Origin: Butyrivibrio sp. Su6
GTDB lineage: Bacteria; Bacillota; Clostridia; Lachnospirales; Lachnospiraceae
DNA: 64,000 nucleotides
Direction of reading: 5' to 3'
NCBI RefSeq assembly: GCF_900108105.1
Contig: NZ_FNUR01000002.1
Span: 350,914 to 414,913, forward strand
How positions within the stretch are numbered: the first letter of the stretch is position 1; each line of letters starts with the position of its first letter. The notes beneath the pieces were generated by a model, which saw nothing but the letters and a program-made list of their open reading frames with translations, was not told the origin of the DNA and did no database searches. Positions 62,301 through 64,000 of the stretch are shown here, piece by piece. The position numbers and the translations under genes are program-made.

Positions 62301-64000
62301 ATCAGAAACAAATGTAGGACGGCTTCACCAAAAAACTAATATTTATTACCTAGATGATATATCTACCATTAATTATGAACCTTCACCGACTCATGCCGGT
62401 TATGTATTTGAGTGCTGGTGTGTAGATAGTGCATGTACAACAGAATATACATTTGGTACGATGCCTGAAGGTGGAATAACTGTATATGCGAAATGGCGTC
62501 AGATACAGTACCGTGTATTTCTTCATCCTAATGCAGGAACAGACCCAACTCTTGATTGGGGTTCCGAATCTCAAGCAATGAGTTTCCGAATTTCTTATGG
62601 CGGAAAAGTGAGTGTTCCTACCGGTAGAAGAACATCTGGCTATGAGTTCCGTGGTTGGTACTTGGATCCTGAATTTAAAAATGGTTTCGATGCTGAGTCA
62701 TTCGTTTTAAATGAAACAACAGTTACGGATGATAGTTATGATAAAACAGTAGATTTTACTGACCCAATGGATAAATGGGGGAATTTTGTCGAAAATCAGA
62801 CTAAGTCCAATGCTGACGTGGATCGTCCTTGGATTACAAAGAAGCTTGATCTATATGCGCAGTGGCGAGGAACTTTAGACGGAGCTACAGGTATTGGTAT
62901 TATTTATGATGCTAATGGCGGAAATCCAGCACCTAATGATACTAACCTTTATGGAGATAAAGCATGGGCAGCTGCAGGTGCTGCTCCAACTACTACACCA
63001 GCTATAACAGAGGGTGAGGGTGAAAATGCGAAGACCTATGAATCACGTTTCTCACATTGGGTAGTTCAGAAGTGGAATGACACAACTAAGAAGTTTGAAG
63101 ATACAAATGTTACTGTTCTTCCGGGAGCAACTTTCCAGGTTTTAAAGGATGACGCGCGTGTTCAGGATTTAGATGAAGAGCATTCATCAGAAACTGAGAA
63201 AAAATCCTATACAATTCAGCTTCGTGCGCAATATGTAAAGGTAGAGAAACCTACTCCAACACATATTACATGGTATGACAATTTTGGCGGTAAGTATCGT
63301 GACGATACAGATCTTGAAGTAAATAAAGCTGTTCCTGTATTTGGACTTGGTGATGATGAATCCATTCCTGAAAAGCATGGTTACATATTCAAAGGTTGGG
63401 CAAGAGATGTTGAGTCTGTAGGTACTACAACAACGAATACATCCCCTCTCTTTATAACTTATGATCCATCAGTTTATTCAGATAATAAAGGATATAATCA
63501 TGCTCAAGTAGCAGCTGATGAGAAAGAACCATATCATGCACTTTATGCTGTTTGGGAAGAAGATCCAGATGCGACCTATAGTGTAACATACGTGGCAGAC
63601 CCGGCAACAATGGGAGATGTTACAACAAAAGAGAATAAGGATATCCAGGTGCTTGTAACAACCGGAGTAACGGGATCAAAAGCAGAGGCAAAGCCAGGAT
63701 ATAAGTTCACAGGCTGGTATAACGGAACAGAGCTTGCAAGTGATGACGCAGAGCTTACAGCAGCAGAAGCTATCGCAAAACTTAATAAGGAAGGTGCAGT
63801 TTATAAGAATACAACCTTCACAGCAAAGTTTGAAGTAGATGCAGGCCAGACATATACAGTAAGCTATGAATCCAATGATACAAAGATGGGAACAGTAACA
63901 AATGCCAAGGATGAAGGAATCCAGGTACTTGGAACAGATGGAATCAATGGATCCACAGCCCAGAAGAAGGCAGGCTATAAGTTTACTGGCTGGTACAAGG
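59395..64000 (+). CDS. Giant secreted InlB-repeat (Listeria-Bacteroides type) surface protein, 3' partial
   Basis: The ATG at 59395 opens a frame with no stop to the window end, 1,535 codons. Residues 1-30 form a signal peptide (KLNRFLAFLLTLALVTTTFS). Residues 33-180 are a Glu/Ala/Ser/Thr-rich acidic linker. Then come beta-rich InlB B-type repeats with the signature GY-x-F-x-GWY (YTFGGWYDT, YEFRGWYLD, YIFKGWA, YKFTGWYN, YKFTGWYK). From 63577 a 92-residue unit (YSVTYVADP...) starts to repeat at 63853. Such proteins are adhesins or surface-exposed stalks; anchor motifs would be beyond the window. The gene's regulation may involve the two small proteins upstream. Confidence 0.88.
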   Translation, partial: MSRKLNRFLAFLLTLALVTTTFSSDYASTRSFAVGSEEELEQISEDSNEESSELQWEDIETDEETPAENEENESDIEADVETETEASEGTPSDQATEGAVEEATADITNGGNVVEEPATAPAATEATASATEAVEASTEATSANVESTEAASAATSASIEEAADAASSASTEIEEKEQNLVTVKYKASMGGRVSVKEETVDLNDEDAKFEGSEATPWNDKYQFTEWVDEDGNFVTNDALLVPSDVEKDTTFTAKFMKLEEMPEITESKITGGMSVLVEAEEGLFPEGTTVSIEAIPETQALETAQDTLGDNVKEAKGVDIKFIYNKEEIQPADAQYVHVSISLVDKIEGTDFTVLHQHDGEVKEIEATVATEEKNEDPEDETKVATGVELDSNEFSVFIVAAQDSTGNDARLNVKFMNGTTEIYSAYVKKSDLVKGSDNIVHFNDIIYDPGVGETDPGVQFRGWTQNADYTTKTEEKSIADVRDEIKDMLNSGVAEGETVTYYAMLFKTYTVSYLDDRGASLGSSEIKFRADDNDGYQDYHVYMHYTASDENHNFEGWHVSEGKDNIKDYDYSANDGEGKLYANGADIKIKGDVTFSAIEAEGHWLVFNENGKGATYNAPQFVKSGKPTVEPCEPEEMIRLGYTFGGWYDTEAHANAHAQNTNVTIGKFTFGSTISEKTTIYASWISATTANYTILLWRQNVDGQSYDFAEALTFNGTVGSTINAVSVRGTGNNKYVRIGTKDYNGDDYKGFHYDRDDQSGKTIAPEGTTVVNVYYNRNEHTLKFQVWKGIIIIGSYTTIKEIKALYGQSISDQFPIVGTDGVTYTAARWDPQSSTPYNQVLSYIDIMPDADVTFHRDTDGPGTFRTINYYVEALPGETGETVSYEGKSFVLYKSLDCDYNWFTEAEDYIELPGFSKYGVVSYNSNGNKVDKNWKNGNVKTLNCFYTRNKYTINYMDGAYFDGNGKAIESETNVGRLHQKTNIYYLDDISTINYEPSPTHAGYVFECWCVDSACTTEYTFGTMPEGGITVYAKWRQIQYRVFLHPNAGTDPTLDWGSESQAMSFRISYGGKVSVPTGRRTSGYEFRGWYLDPEFKNGFDAESFVLNETTVTDDSYDKTVDFTDPMDKWGNFVENQTKSNADVDRPWITKKLDLYAQWRGTLDGATGIGIIYDANGGNPAPNDTNLYGDKAWAAAGAAPTTTPAITEGEGENAKTYESRFSHWVVQKWNDTTKKFEDTNVTVLPGATFQVLKDDARVQDLDEEHSSETEKKSYTIQLRAQYVKVEKPTPTHITWYDNFGGKYRDDTDLEVNKAVPVFGLGDDESIPEKHGYIFKGWARDVESVGTTTTNTSPLFITYDPSVYSDNKGYNHAQVAADEKEPYHALYAVWEEDPDATYSVTYVADPATMGDVTTKENKDIQVLVTTGVTGSKAEAKPGYKFTGWYNGTELASDDAELTAAEAIAKLNKEGAVYKNTTFTAKFEVDAGQTYTVSYESNDTKMGTVTNAKDEGIQVLGTDGINGSTAQKKAGYKFTGWYK

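Overview
The window looks like a chromosomal segment of a low-GC Gram-positive bacterium, most probably a Lachnospiraceae member of the Butyrivibrio/Pseudobutyrivibrio type. This rests on strong GGAGG ribosome binding sites, use of TTG and GTG starts, AT-rich sequence, LicD and CDP-polyol type enzymes, Rpn- and Uma2-type nuclease genes, and a giant InlB-repeat surface protein. The genus is an inference. I saw no rRNA, tRNA or CRISPR array.

Region 1 (1-29.6 kb) is a dense cell-surface glycan locus. It holds fused and stand-alone glycosyltransferases (DUF6492-like, GT2, GT4, GT8, GT9-like, GT-D, WavE-like and three DUF3880/CgeB-like). It also holds precursor-activating enzymes: a nucleotidyltransferase-kinase-SIS fusion, a HAD/nucleotidyltransferase/cupin/nucleotidyltransferase cassette and a pentulose-phosphate 3-epimerase. 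Two LicD proteins are fused to a TagF/TagB-like domain. Most genes are on the plus strand and tightly coupled; three minus-strand genes (10.5, 17.5 and 27.8 kb) break the runs. Together they suggest a phosphate-containing heteroglycan decorated by LicD-type transfer, such as a teichoic-acid-like polymer, capsule or glycoprotein glycan.

Region 2 (29.7-32.4 kb) is scar tissue: an Rpn-family gene without its catalytic core, an intact PD-(D/E)XK-like gene, and a carbamoyltransferase 5' end joined to an epimerase/dehydratase 3' end.

Region 3 (32.4-46.4 kb) is a second glycan gene run, ending in an integrase remnant. Its striking property is that nearly every enzyme carries a small Rossmann-like GxG domain at its N- or C-terminus, and two genes encode little else. 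The partners are an FkbM methyltransferase, two other methyltransferases, a GT-A enzyme, TupA-like ATP-grasp, FemAB/GNAT-like, WcbI-like and DUF4422 domains. GT4, NodB-like deacetylase and DUF616 genes without the domain lie between them. This shared domain is the best candidate for an under-described system in the window.

Region 4 (46.4-51.6 kb) is an accessory junction: integrase remnant, duplicated Uma2 gene (one copy truncated), a JAMM-domain gene with a small partner, a truncated UDP-glucose dehydrogenase gene, an IS-like remnant, and an AAA ATPase with a C-terminal nuclease-like domain.

Region 5 (51.7-58.4 kb) returns to precursor synthesis: an IspD/TarI-type cytidylyltransferase with a GatD-like polyol-phosphate dehydrogenase (predicted CDP-polyol), a glycerophosphodiesterase, and glucose-1-phosphate cytidylyltransferase next to a ThDP-dependent enzyme (CDP-sugar chemistry). 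Region 6 (58.6 kb to the end) has two paralogous small proteins ahead of a secreted giant repeat protein that runs off the window.
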